A DNA stretch of 64,000 nucleotides, from contig ML058447.1 of NCBI GenBank assembly GCA_003013855.2, positions 310,001 through 374,000 on the forward strand. Reading direction: 5' to 3'. The notes below the pieces were generated by a model. It saw only the letters and a list, made by a program, of their open reading frames with translations, was not told where the DNA came from and ran no database searches. How positions within the stretch are numbered: the first letter of the stretch is position 1; each line of letters starts with the position of its first letter. The DNA is from Liriodendron chinense (lineage: Eukaryota; Streptophyta; Magnoliopsida; Magnoliales; Magnoliaceae). A program made the translations under genes and the position numbers. This document shows, in pieces, positions 44,834 through 56,047 of the stretch.

Positions 44834-47800
44834 TTACCCGTGAAAGATCTTCACGTTGTCGGCGTTGGTTGGCTCAGGAAGATCCACCCCTCTCATGTTG
44901 GTAAGTCTGAGGGCGCCTCCGGGAAGTACTTCTCTGACGATCAGTGGCCCGTCCCACGAGGGTTTGAACTTTCCTCTGGGATCTGGAAGGTGCGACGGTA
45001 GAATCTTCTTCATGACCATGTCGCCTACCTTGAAACTTCTTTTTCGGACTCTCTTGTTGTAAGCCCGAGCGATCCTTTTCTGATAGCACTGTGAATGACT
45101 TAGTGCACGCATGCGCTTTTCATCTGCTAGCTGCAACTGATCGAATCTGGCCCGTTGCCATTCTCCTTCTTCAACTTCGCTTTCTAGTAACACCCGTAGT
45201 GATGGTATTTCCACCTCGACTGGCAGGACTGCTTCCATTCCGTAGGTAAGCTCGAAAGGAGTAACGCCCGTAGCAGACCGTACAGACGTTCGATAGGCCC
45301 AAAGTGCATATGGGAGCATATCTGACCAATCTCGATAGGCCACGACCATCTTCTCGAGTATCCTGACTATTGTCTTGTTCGCGGCTTCTACCCCACCATT
45401 CATCTGGGGACGGTAGGGGCTTGATCGATGACGTTGGATCTTGAACTTGCCGAGGAAGTCATCCATCTTCTTGTTGATGAACGGGGTCCCATTATCTGTG
45501 ATGATGGCATTAGGGATTCCATACCGGCATATGATGTTTTTCTTCATGAATTTGATCACTTGAGATGCTGCAATCGTGGTGTAGGAGGCTGCCTCTACCC
45601 ACTTGGTGAAGTAGTCGACTGCCACAAGTATGTACTCGTGACCATTTGATGCTTTGGGACTGATCTTGCCGATGATGTCGAGTCCCCACATGGAGAAGGG
45701 CCAGGGGGTGGTCAGGTTGTATAACTCTGATGATGGGGCATGGATTTGATTTGCATGCTCCTGACACTTGAAGCATTTTCTGACGTGCTGGCAACAGTCT
45801 GTCTCCATGGTGAGCCAGTAGTAGCCGAGTCGTAGAATCTTCTTTGCCATCATGTGCCCGTTCATGTGTGGGCCACAGATTCCTTCGTGTATTTCCTTCA
45901 TGATCTTTGCAGCTTCTGTTTCATCGACGCATCGAAGGAGGATGTGATTATAGGATCGTTTGTAAAGAACTTCGCCACTGATGGTGAACTGGCCGGCCAA
46001 ACGCTGAATGGTTCGGCGATCTGTTGCTGTTGCTGACTCTGGATACTCCTGGGTTTCGAGATATTGCTTGATGTCGGCATACCAGGGTTTGTCAGGGACA
46101 GCTTCGGCTTCTTCTATTTGCAGGCAAAAAGCAGGTTCTTCTTGAATTTCGACTGTGAGCTCCCATTCTGAAGCTCCTTTTGGGATCTCAAGCATTGATG
46201 CGAGCGTGGCGAGAGCATCTGCGAACTGGTTCTTGGCTCTGGGCATGTATGAGAAGGTGATTTTCTTGAATTCTTCGATCAGATTGTCAAGATACATATG
46301 ATATGGTATCAACTTCTCGTCTTTTGTCTTCCATTCGCCATTGGTCTGATTGATGATAAGCTGTGAGTCTCCAAACACTTGTAGCTTCTTGACGCCCAAG
46401 ATTATGGATTCCCTTAAGCCAGCGATGCATGCTTCGTACTCTGCCATGTTGTTGGTACACTCGAATGTGATGCGCCTCGAGATAGGAATAGGGACATCAT
46501 CTGGAGAGTAGAGGATTGCTCCAATACCACTCCCTTTAGAATTTGCTGCGCCGTCGAAGAATAATGTCCATTCATCTTTCTTCTTCTTTTCATCCTCTTC
46601 AATGAGCAAGAGATCTTCATCAGGGAAGAATGTCTTGAGCGGTTGATAATCCAGGAGAGAGTGAGCCGCAAGATGATCGGCGAGGGCCTGTCCCTTGATT
46701 GCCTTCTGAGTGACATAGGTGATGTCGAACTCAGACAGGAGTAGTTGCCACTTAGCTATCCTTCCAGTGAGTGCTGGCTTCTCGAACAGGTACTTGAGCG
46801 GATCCATGTGAGCGAGGAGGAGAATAGGGAATGCAATCATGTATTGACGGAGTCGCTGAGTTGCCCAGACTAGGGCGAGGCAAGTCTTCTCGATCGGGGA
46901 ATACCTGGTCTCGTAGTCGGTGAACTTTCGGCTCAAATAGTATATTGCTTGTTCCTTCTTCCCGGTCTCGTCGTGTTGGCCGAGGACACAGCCAATGGCT
47001 TCTGCTGCTACCAAGATGTATAACAATAGTGGTCGTCCGGGAGCAGGCGGCACTAGGACTGGAGGATTCATGAGATATTTCTTGATGCGATCGAAGGCGA
47101 CTTGGCAATCATCATTCCATTCTTTTGGAACGTTTTTCCGAAGGAGCTTGAATATGGGCTCACAGATAGGTGTGAGCTGTGCGATGAAGCGACTGATGTA
47201 TTGAATTCTGCCGAGGAAGCTACGAATTTCTTTCTCTGTTCTGGGAGGGGGCATCTCGATGATTGCTCTGGTTTTGGTCTCGTCGACCCTGATGCCATCC
47301 TCGCTCACCATAAAGCCGGGGTTGAGGCGGAGCTTGTACTTTTCTAATCTGTTGAATAACTTCTTCAGATCTTCAAAGTGTCCTTCAATTGTGCGAGATT
47401 TGACGATCATGTCGTCCACATATACTTCAAGCTCTTTGTTCATCATGTCATGGAATAGTGCTGTCATTGCTCGCTGATATGTTGCTCCTGCGTTCTCCAG
47501 ACCGAACGGCATCACCCTGTAACAGAAGGTTCCCCAGGGAGTGATAAATGCTGTCTTCTCATGAATGAGAAGATCTTGTATCCAGCAGTGTTGTCGACCA
47601 GAGTGTCGATATGTGGCAAAGGGAAGTCATCTTTAGGACTGGCTTTGTTGAGATCTCGGAAGTCGATGCACATTCGAACCTTGCCATCCTTCTTTGGTAC
47701 TGGTACGATGTTGGCGAGCCATTCAGGGTAGTTGGAGACTACCAAGAATCCCGCGTTGTATTGTTTGATGACTTCATCTCGGACTTTCAGGGCCCATTCT

Positions 47801-48456
47801 GGCTTCATTCTTCGGAGTTTCTGCTTCACCGGCTTCATATCTGCCTTGGTTGGCAGATGGTGTACAACGAGCTCTTCATCGAGCCCCGGCATGTCTTCAT
47901 ATGAGAACGCGAAGTTGGACAGTCTTGGAGCTAGGAACTCTATCATTTTCTGTTTCATCTCAGGTGGCAACGATTTTCCAATGCGTACTTCCCTAGGGAT
48001 CTCAGGTGTCCCCAAGTTTACTATCTCGAAATCATTGGCTACAACATTGGCTTTGGATTCGAACTTTTTGAGGAGATCCTCAAGTTCGGGAGCAGGATCA
48101 TCATCTTCCTCGTCCCGAGCTTCGTCCAGACCCATGAGTTCGAAGTCTAATTCGATGTCGAAATCATATGATTCGACTTCAAACTCATGCGACTCATTAG
48201 ACGAACTTGGCACACTATTGAATGCAGGAAAAGAAATGTTTTTTGGTTTTTGAGAATTTTCTGAAATGGAAATACTAAATATTTTTGGCTTTTGCAAATT
48301 TTTGATTTTTTTGGATTTTCGAACTTCACGGGACTTTGAACAAGTGAGCATTGCAGACCATGATTGAGCCCAACTTGTCCCAAAGTTCCGATCGCTGCCT
48401 AGACAGGCGTTTTTTTTGGAAGCCAGAGCCCTCAGATGGCTCGTTGGCTGATTCAA
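44834..48456 (-). pseudogene. pol: pol of element 2 with a 49-bp RT deletion
   Basis: The N-terminal frame runs 48456-47512 and the remainder 47515-44834 in a shifted frame. Comparison with element 1 shows 49 bp missing at about 47560, between FSFM and the EKT...FITPWG segment. This removes the MDGFSGYNQI block with the first catalytic Asp of RT and shifts the frame. YVDDM, both RNase H domains (KWQLLLSEFD; LFFDGAANSKGSG) and the integrase with HHCC finger and DD35E residues remain open to TAA at 44834. A one-base identity at the junction fits end-joining or replication slippage. The first Met at 48456 lies upstream of the A8 run (48410-48417), so this frame overlaps the gag frame by at least 131 nt. 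Confidence 0.9.
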
Positions 48457-51400
48457 AAGTTAGGGGAACAGATGACCATTCAGGACCCCACACTTCCTCC
48501 CCTGAAGAGGTGGGGGTTGATGATTTGGGCGAAGAGTCACGATCTGGCCCAATGACCATGACTTCTTACTGGTCAGGTTCGAGATCTGAGTCGTACTCAG
48601 TCCCTCCCGGATCACTTACCTCGCATTGCAGTTCGTCTGGTTCCACAGTGAGACACAAGTTTGGAACCTGGACATCAGACCAATCTAGGGCTGGCCACTT
48701 CCCTTTCTTGGTCCAATGGATGGGCTGCTTCTGCCCCTGGCTGATGATTGATGATGTTGACTTTGTAGAGATGGGCAAGTCGTGCCCCTTGCTAATTGGT
48801 GCTGAGATGGGCGAGTTGTGCCCCTTGCTGGTTGAAGTGGGCAAGTTGTGCCCCTGGTTAAGAGAAGTGGGCAAGTTGTGCCCCTGGTTGGGAGCAGGTG
48901 TCAGAGTAACGTGGTCCTGAAGCTGCTGTATTTGTCTTCCTTCTTCGTCTTCATCATTTTCTTCTTCTTCTGGAGGCTTAGGTGGTTCGAGAATCTGATC
49001 CCATCGAATGGGGGGCCACGTGGCCCAAACTAGGCTCATCGGGAGGCCTTTGTGTAGTGCAGTCGGTTGATTTCCTCCTGGATCTTTGCAAGGTTCTCCT
49101 GGCTTGACGAATTGGATGGGTGAGCACCGAAATTTCTTCCTCCTTTTGTCCATGAATGTTGACCTGTATCCGAGTCCCCATTTGCGTTGGTTATATATCA
49201 GCGGTACCTTTCTGGACTTGAAGTGATTCTTCATTCGGTATTTGAGGCTCAGACGCTCTGCCGGTGAAAAGACACGGTTCACCCTTATCGGTTCTGGATT
49301 GGCGATAGAGTTCACAGTCTCGAATTCGAAATTGTGAAACGGGATGTCTTCTTCAGAGTGTTGGATATCGATAACCGGGATGTCTGGTTCAGTGGCAGCA
49401 GCATTGGAAGGAATGATGAGCTCCTTCTCTGCATGGATAGAGATCACTTGATTTCCATAGATGTACTTCACTCGTTGATGCAGGGTTGATGGCACAGCTC
49501 CAACCTTGTGCAGCCATGGTCGTCCGAGCAACATGTTGAAAGAGGCTGATATATCCAGGATTTGGAATGTGATGGTAGAGACTTCCGGGCCTATCTGTAC
49601 CTCTATGTCGACTTCCCCTTCCACTGATCAGCGGGTGTTGTCGAATGCTCTGACGCATATGGTGCTGGGTCGGAATGAAGAAGGACTGATTCCCAGACGT
49701 TCTGCAGTCTTGAGTGGGCAGACATTTAAGCTTGAGCCATTATCGATAAGGACCAATGGGACGCAGAGGTCTTTATATCGTAAGGCTATGTTGAGGGATC
49801 GCCCATGATCTCGTCCTTCCGGTGGCAACTCATTATCAGTGAAGGTGATGGCGCGCGGAGCCAGGAGTTGTCCAATCATCAAAGCTATCATTTCTGGTGC
49901 CGTATCAGAGGAGACGTGAGCATCGTTCAAGGTCTTGGCAAACATTTCTCTGTGTATGCGAGATGTACAGAGTAACTCCCATACTGAGATTTGTGCAGGG
50001 ATTGACTTGAGCTGATTCGCCACATCGTATGCGGCTTCATTTTTGTTGCCGAGGCCTGAAAGGGCGCCTTTGGGATCTCCCTTGTTCTGATTATCTCTTC
50101 GGATACAACGCCCATTGGGATTCATGTTCCCCACTTCCGCACATTCTGGATAGTGCCATGGAACCTCTTTGTAATTTTCCTCCCTTTTGCCTTCTAGGAC
50201 CACCGGTTCTTGCAATGGTGTTGGTGTGGGTACCAGATCTTCCTCGTATGGAGTTTTTGCCTTGAGGACTACATTGTTGCCTGTGCTAAAGGGGTAATAT
50301 TGAGGCTTGTCTTCATAGACCACATAAGGCCGTGGTCCTGGCTTGACTGTTCCTGGAGCGGGAGGCTCCCATGGAATGAATACTGGTCCTCTTGATATGG
50401 CAGGAGGTTTCTCTGTTCGTCCAAGCTGCCGTAGCGTGATTGACACGCCTCCGGGATTTGCCCCTTGCAATATGACTGGCTCAACTGGAAGAGCTCCTTC
50501 CAAGACAACGGGCTCTTGTTGTTGATGAGTATAATCCTTCCATTGTGGATTGGATTGTTCTTGAGTTGTCCCTTGCAAGATGACAGGTTCGTATGTGGGC
50601 TCGATGTATGATTGTGCTCCTTCCAGGACGACTGGTTCCCAGTTTGAATGGTTGTAAGGTGCCCCTTGAACAACTGGTATATCATATGGAGGTACTCCTT
50701 CAAGCACTACTGGCTCGGAGATTGAAGGAAGAAAGGGACTTGCCCCTTGCAAGACTGGAGGAGGATTTGTTGGCTCATAAGTGTAGGCGTGAATGGACTG
50801 AATAGGGGAGAAGAAGCGATCGATATGGTCTCCTTCTTCTATACTATTGACTGCAGGGCCACGAGACGAACTGGGGTCCGTCGGATGCTGAGGCAGAGGA
50901 TTCTGAAGGATGTTGGTGGAAGCTGCTGGAGAAGTTCCAGGGACTGAGATGACGATCTTGCGGTCATCAATCAGGTCTTGTATGGCATTTTTCAAAGTAT
51001 AGCACCGATCAGTGGCGTGGCCACGTCCTTGATGATAGGCGCAATACTCATTTTCTCAGTAGTTTGGTGGTAGAGGATGAGGAGGAGGCCTAGGTGCCAT
51101 TAGAGTAAGTAATTGCTTTTGTACCAGCGTAGTCATGATTTGACTAAGTGGTTGACTGAGTGGAGTGAACTTCCTGAACTCCCTGTAATTCTGCCTGTTC
51201 TGGTATGAGTATTGGCCATTTCCTCTGAACTGCTGCTGTTGTCGAGGTGGTCGTGGCTGAGGATTCGGTTGTGGCTGAAACCGCTGAGGCTGATGCTGAA
51301 CTTGGTTCTGCTGATACTGTTGATGTCCCTGTGGGGGAGCATGTTGATTCCTTTGAGCAGTGGTGTTAATGTTGTTTACCTCTGTCGGGCGAGGAGGGGA

Positions 51401-53068
51401 ACCGCTGCGGTTTCCGTTTCCATGCCCGATAGGTCTTCCTTCCACTCTGTTCCTTTTGATTGGAGTGGCTTGATGAGGCCATGGGGAGATCGTCCCGGCA
51501 CGGATTCCTGCTTCGACTTGCTCTCCAGCACGGATTAGCTGCGAGAAGTTCGCATATGGATGCGAGATGAGATACCCGGATATGCCTGGATATGTTGAAT
51601 GAACAATCATGGAGATTTGTTCTTCATCGTCGATAGGCGTTCGCATTCGAGCTGCCATAGCTCGCCAACGTCCCACATAAGCTGATAGTGTTTCATCACT
51701 CCTTTGCCTGAGAGCCGCAAGGTCGGCTCTTCTGGGTGCCATGTTGAGATTGTACGCAAATCTGTCGACGAAAGCCTGGGAAAGCTGTTCCCATGTCCTG
51801 ATGCGGTGGCAGTCCAATGAGGTGTACCAATCTAGGGCATCGCCCTTCAGAGATTTTTGGAACAAACGAATGAGGGCCCTTTCATTTCCTGAGATTGCAC
51901 TTAGCTCTCCACAGAAGGCCTTGAGATGTGCTGTGGGACAACCGCTGCCGTCGTATCTTTTGAACTTTGGAACCTCAAAGTTTTGAGGTACTTGAGCATC
52001 TGGGAAAGGACACAAGTCTCTGAACTTGGTCGAAAGTAGATCAATTCCTTGTTGTCGCTGAAGCTGATTTTGCAAGATCTGGAACTGCTCCCGCAACTCG
52101 TCCAGTCCTGAGTGATCTGTTCGAGCGACTGGTGCCTCCTGGAGTAAGGCACGTTCTTCTTCGACATAGTGGTCGATGTCTTCGACCCTATGGGCTTGCT
52201 GAAAAGCAACCGCGGGTTGCTGAAATTGGTTTGATGATTGAACTGGATTCTGATGGACTTGTGCTTGAAATGATTGTAACTGAACTGGAGACTGTACTGA
52301 AGGTTGAACTGGAACTTGCTGGAAATTAACTGGATTTTGCTGAATTGAAGATTGCTGGAAATTAACTGGATTTTGCTGAATTGAAGATTGCTGGAAATTA
52401 ACTGGAATCCCATCGGCGGGGATGTGCTGGAATTGAAAAGTGTTCCTGTTTGCAGGAGGCTGAGATGCTGGGAAGTGACCCCCTTGTTGGGTATTCGCCA
52501 CTGTCCGCTGATTGATGTGGGCTTGACACTGACCCCCGTTGTGGGCATTCGCCAGTGCTGTCCCTGTTGCTGGAAATTGAATTGAAATCCCATCGGCGGG
52601 GATGTGCTGAAATTGAAAAGGTGTCCCATCGGCGGGGACATGCTGAGATCTACTGAGATTGTTGTTTGCAAGATTGACTGGAAGCTGACTGGATGTTCCT
52701 GCAACGGAAGTGCTCTGAGATGGCCTTGTCGTCGCAGGAAGATATTGAGAAGGATGCCCCATAGCGAAGGGCTGAGATGGCTGTTGTCGGTAGTCTTGGG
52801 TAGACTCCGCTGGTTGTGCTTGATTTGAACTGGAGGCCGGAAGGACCCGGCATGGCTGCTGAGCTTGCTGAACTGGGCCAACCTGATTGTTGGCTGCTGC
52901 GGTGGCTTGTGCTTGCATGAATTGCAAGAGCATTTCTTGCATTGCTCTCATTCCTTGTGCCAATTCTTGTATGATTGGCGTATTATCAATAGGCTGTTGC
53001 GCTGGAGGTTGCGCTTCGGTCATCTCGAGAGCAGGGAAGTGATGAGTTTCTTCTTCGTGGTCGGACAT
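48326..53068 (-). pseudogene. gag-pro: gag-protease of element 2 with three nonsense codons
   Basis: One frame, collinear with element 1 gag-protease, is interrupted by TGA at 51056-51058, TGA at 49628-49630 and TAA at 48566-48568, and finally ends at 48326. Element 1 reads CGA, CGA and CAA at these places, so each stop is a C-to-T change. The first stop falls just before the zinc knuckle, the second in the protease region after RAFDNTR, and the third after the GHNLPTS region. An intact matrix/capsid-like Gag of 670 residues can still be read from the Met at 53068. The GHNLPTS minisatellite has only two units here. Confidence 0.9.
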
Positions 53069-53315
53069 GGCTTGCTGAGCCCGAGTGCGGATTATGCTGC
53101 GGTAGGGAAGTTGTCTCCGCGTACATTGAGCCCGAGGAGGCGCAATGATAAGGACTGTACTCTATTCTTTTTGGGTTTTGGGATTTTCTATTTTTTTTTT
53201 GTTTTGGGTTTTGGGTAGAATGCTATGCAGATGAGATTGTATGAGGATTAGTGACTTTCAAGTACGGGAAGGATTCTGTTTTTCAAATCGGATCACGACT
53301 AGTGGGACTAGCTCA
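53069..53315 (-). other. untranslated leader of element 2
   Basis: Between the gag start and the primer site; counterpart of 7871-8134. No gene. Confidence 0.6.
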
Positions 53316-53333
53316 TCCCCAGTGGAGTCGCCA
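53316..53333 (-). other. primer binding site of element 2
   Basis: TCCCCAGTGGAGTCGCCA on the + strand, the exact complement of the element 1 site, three bases from the LTR. Confidence 0.8.
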
Positions 53334-53336
53334 TTC

Positions 53337-54844
53337 TGTGGACCCTCGCCGATTTCTCCGCGCTCCCACACGACGTTCTTCTCCCTTCCCCTTTCCTTTC
53401 GGAAAAGAAGGAGATGAGGATGCGTGAGTGCGAAATCGCCGTTTGTACCACTGGCTTGCCTCGTTCTCGAGGGCTTCGTTTGGTTGTCGTGTTAAGCTGG
53501 ATATGTTTAAATGAGTTTATATAAGACCAGAGTCGCCACTAGCCAGTTACTTCGAATCTACAGTCGGCTAGACCCCGTAAAAACGTTAGAGAAGGGAATC
53601 CGAAGATTCTTTCCTCTAAAATGACTCCTGTTGATCTGTGGTCAGAGATTCGAGGTAAGGGATCACGGTTACAGGGTGGGAAGAGGTTAAGCACCCCACA
53701 CACTGCCCGTATCGAAGTACGGTCTCTACTTCATAGAATCGATCGAATACTTGAAAGTCTAGTTTAATCCTCGTATATTCTCATGGATGATATGATGCAT
53801 GAATGCGGGTCTGAACAATAAGAGTTTCTGATGGGCAGGTTCCAACAACGGGCAAGCCCAGAGCGTACGCTCGAACTGACAGGTGCTTAATGTAAGACGT
53901 ATGCAGTGTGCTTGAATGATCAAGGTGTTTTATGGTGAAGCATGAATGCAGGTCTGGACAGTAAGAGTTTCTGATGGGCAGGTTCCAACAACGGGCAAGC
54001 CCAGAGCATACGCTCGAACTGACAGGTGCTTAATATAAAGACATATGCATGTGTACTTGACGGATCAAGGTGCTAGTAGTGAAGCAGGGGGGTTGGAAAA
54101 AAAGTAAATGTTGCACTTATGCTAGATGCAAATGAGATGATGCTGGAAAAAGAATAGCTGGATGGACGGAGGTGTCGCAAGGGTTTGCTTCGAGTGGCTG
54201 GATCAAGACTTGGGTGGCTTGAGAGGCTTGGACCAGTGGTCAAGCTGGGCTGGACCAGGGCTAGACTCTCCTCACTCGGGCTCTCCTTGGTGGAAAGATG
54301 GGCTAAGGGTGGAAAAGGGTGACTCAGACGGTCGGGCTCTCTCTGGCTCGAAGGGATTGAATGGATCCGAAATGAGAAGGGGAGGGGGTATTTATAGCAG
54401 CAGAGAGGGGCACTCTCGTAATTTTTTCCGGGCGGCCTGCCATGGGCCGCCCGTACGGCCGCTCCCTCGGGGCTGCTGTTGGACTCGCTGGTCGACTCAG
54501 TGAGTTGACTCAGCGGGTCGACTCGGTGGGTTGACTCGACGGGTTGACTCGACGGGTTGACTCGGTGTTTTGACTCGACGGGTTGACTCAGCGGGTTGAC
54601 TCAGCGGGTTAACTCAGTGAGTTTGACTTTTTTTTGGAATTTTTTGACTGGCCTTTTTTATGGGGGGTTTTTCAGGGTGGTGTTTAGAACTGGGTTGACT
54701 GGGTTCAGGCTTGAACTGGGCTATGGAATGGGGCTTACAAGGGTGAGTTTGGCTGAGTTTGGACTTGGGCCGGATTTGGGGGTATGGTCCTCCGTTCAAC
54801 CAGCTATCTCTACCAACAGTGTAGCCGAAGGTGGGGTGTCTACA
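53337..54844 (-). repeat. 5' LTR of element 2 (1508 bp)
   Basis: Contains the TTGACT cluster (about 54495-54710), GC palindrome 54430-54452 and TATA box 54389-54396 (reverse). It lacks a segment between two ACGGCCGCTCC copies that is present in the 3' LTR, and has an extra GGGTTGACTCGAC unit. These look like slippage or unequal events at short direct repeats. Confidence 0.95.
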
Positions 54845-55477
54845 CTAGTGGCTGGTGAGAAGAGTGGAGTGATCCTGTCTCATATAGTAAGGGTGCCTTA
54901 GCCAGAGCTTGCATATCATGCATTGCATTAACCAAGATCTTTTACTGAATTGTTTTGATTTGATTAAATGATAATATCCTGCTTGCGTTTACTCTGTGTC
55001 ATTATTATCACGATTGTCTTAAATGGATATTCCCCACTATGATATCATTTAACGCTATCTAACCACATATCAGATAATCCAGGCGAAGATCCAGTAAGAG
55101 AATCGAACACTACGACGAGGTGCTCGAAGGCTCGTGGCAGCAAGTGACGGACGTTGAAACCGAAGCGGCTTGAAGATGAATTACGTTTATTATCTTTGTA
55201 GAGTAGATTTATTTTCATGTAACTTGTAATAAGCCTCTCATTGAGACTAGAAAGTAGAACATTATGTAATTTGTATGATTTAAGGACATTATCTTGATAA
55301 CGTAGAAAAGAAAAAACTTGAATAAGAACTTAAATTTTCGTCATTATGTTATGTATGCCATGAATGTATGGAATTACAGGTAAGTGTGTGGAAACGTAAC
55401 CCTGGCACACGTGAGTTAACACCCGGAAGCTCGACCCATCGTGTTGTCCACGAGAGTCAAAATTTTGAGGCGTTACA
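54845..55477 (+). mobile_element. solo LTR, part 3 of 3
   Basis: Starts with the CTAGT duplication of element 2 and ends GAGGCGTTACA. The region near 55390-55477 (ACACGTGAGTTAACACCCGG) may hold termination signals. No gene; short frames are chance. Confidence 0.8.
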
Positions 55478-55712
55478 GGCCGAGACTGAGACGCATGTAT
55501 AGGTGCGAGATAACGTGGAGCAGCCACTTATGTAAAGAAATCCACCAAAAAAATCTCAGGTTACCGGCGAGGTATAGCAATGACTCGAATGTTGCATTCA
55601 CCCTTATTACTGATGAGGGGAATCTGTTTACTTTTCAGGAAGCATTTGAAGATATAGATATCGAAAACTGGAAGGTCGCAATGCAGGACAAGATGAACTC
55701 TTTGGGACCTTA
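55478..55712 (+). pseudogene. Ty1/copia pol fragment, right part (start of RT region)
   Basis: The translated stretch SNDSNVAFTLITDEGNLFTF followed by QEAFEDIDIENWKVAMQDKM and NSL is the conserved copia segment before the RT (a TFQEA...W..AM..EM.SL pattern). Stops interrupt the proximal part. It continues the fragment at 3896-4245 and marks the original site into which the solo LTR inserted. It ends abruptly at about 55712. Confidence 0.75.
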
Positions 55713-56011
55713 ACATGTCCTTAAATTGTTACCTTAAGGACAGAGGTTAAAACCAAAGCTGGGAAACTTTCGCCCTTGAATGGGATGCTGGGGAGTTCCC
55801 AGTAGCGAGGGTCCAACGTTCCTTAAGACGAAACTTGGGTAGGCGCCTCGTGCACCAGCTACCTTAAATGACTCTTTGGTAGGAACATCTGTGATATCTG
55901 GAGTTTGCTCCCTCGAGGGTTGATCAGGGCGTCTACCATCAACGGGTTGGTGTGAGAATCCTAAGGAAATCGAGGACAATCGGAGGGGGTAGCACAGGAT
56001 GGCTACCTGTT

Positions 56012-56012
<1 letters not shown>
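55713..56012. other. unassigned segment between two copia fragments
   Basis: About 300 bp with no similarity I recognise. A - strand frame at 55734-55979 has no recognised domain. It may be the remnant of another insertion or a rearrangement junction. Confidence 0.4.

Positions 56013-56045
<33 letters not shown>
56013..56045 (+). repeat. homopolymer of 33 C
   Basis: An uninterrupted run of 33 C marks the exact end of the copia RT coding fragment at 56046. Such runs are rare in plant DNA and may reflect an assembly or polishing artefact, or a real filler at a break. Confidence 0.95.

Positions 56046-56047
<2 letters not shown>

Larger units (their letters stand above)
30926..54844 (-). mobile_element. 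Element 2: giant Ty3/gypsy Tat-lineage LTR retrotransposon, 23.9 kb, inverted
   Basis: Same family and gene order as element 1 but on the - strand. LTRs are 53337-54844 (5') and 30926-32478 (3'), with perfect target duplication CTAGT at 30921-30925 and 54845-54849. By hand count the LTRs differ at about 18 sites plus several repeat-unit indels, so it is probably older than element 1. It carries three nonsense codons in gag-protease and a 49-bp deletion in RT. The antisense genes A and B, read on the + strand, are open. Confidence 0.95.

Noticed and set aside
6309..54844. The inverted 24-kb copies could be a single element duplicated by an assembly error
   Set aside because: Different target duplications, different lengths, different stop codons, a 49-bp deletion in one copy only and different minisatellite counts show two independent insertions.
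4246..55477. Full-length retrotransposon with TGTAACGCC ends
   Set aside because: No second LTR, primer site or internal coding domain belongs to it once the two giant elements are removed; a solo LTR of about 3.0 kb explains all three pieces.
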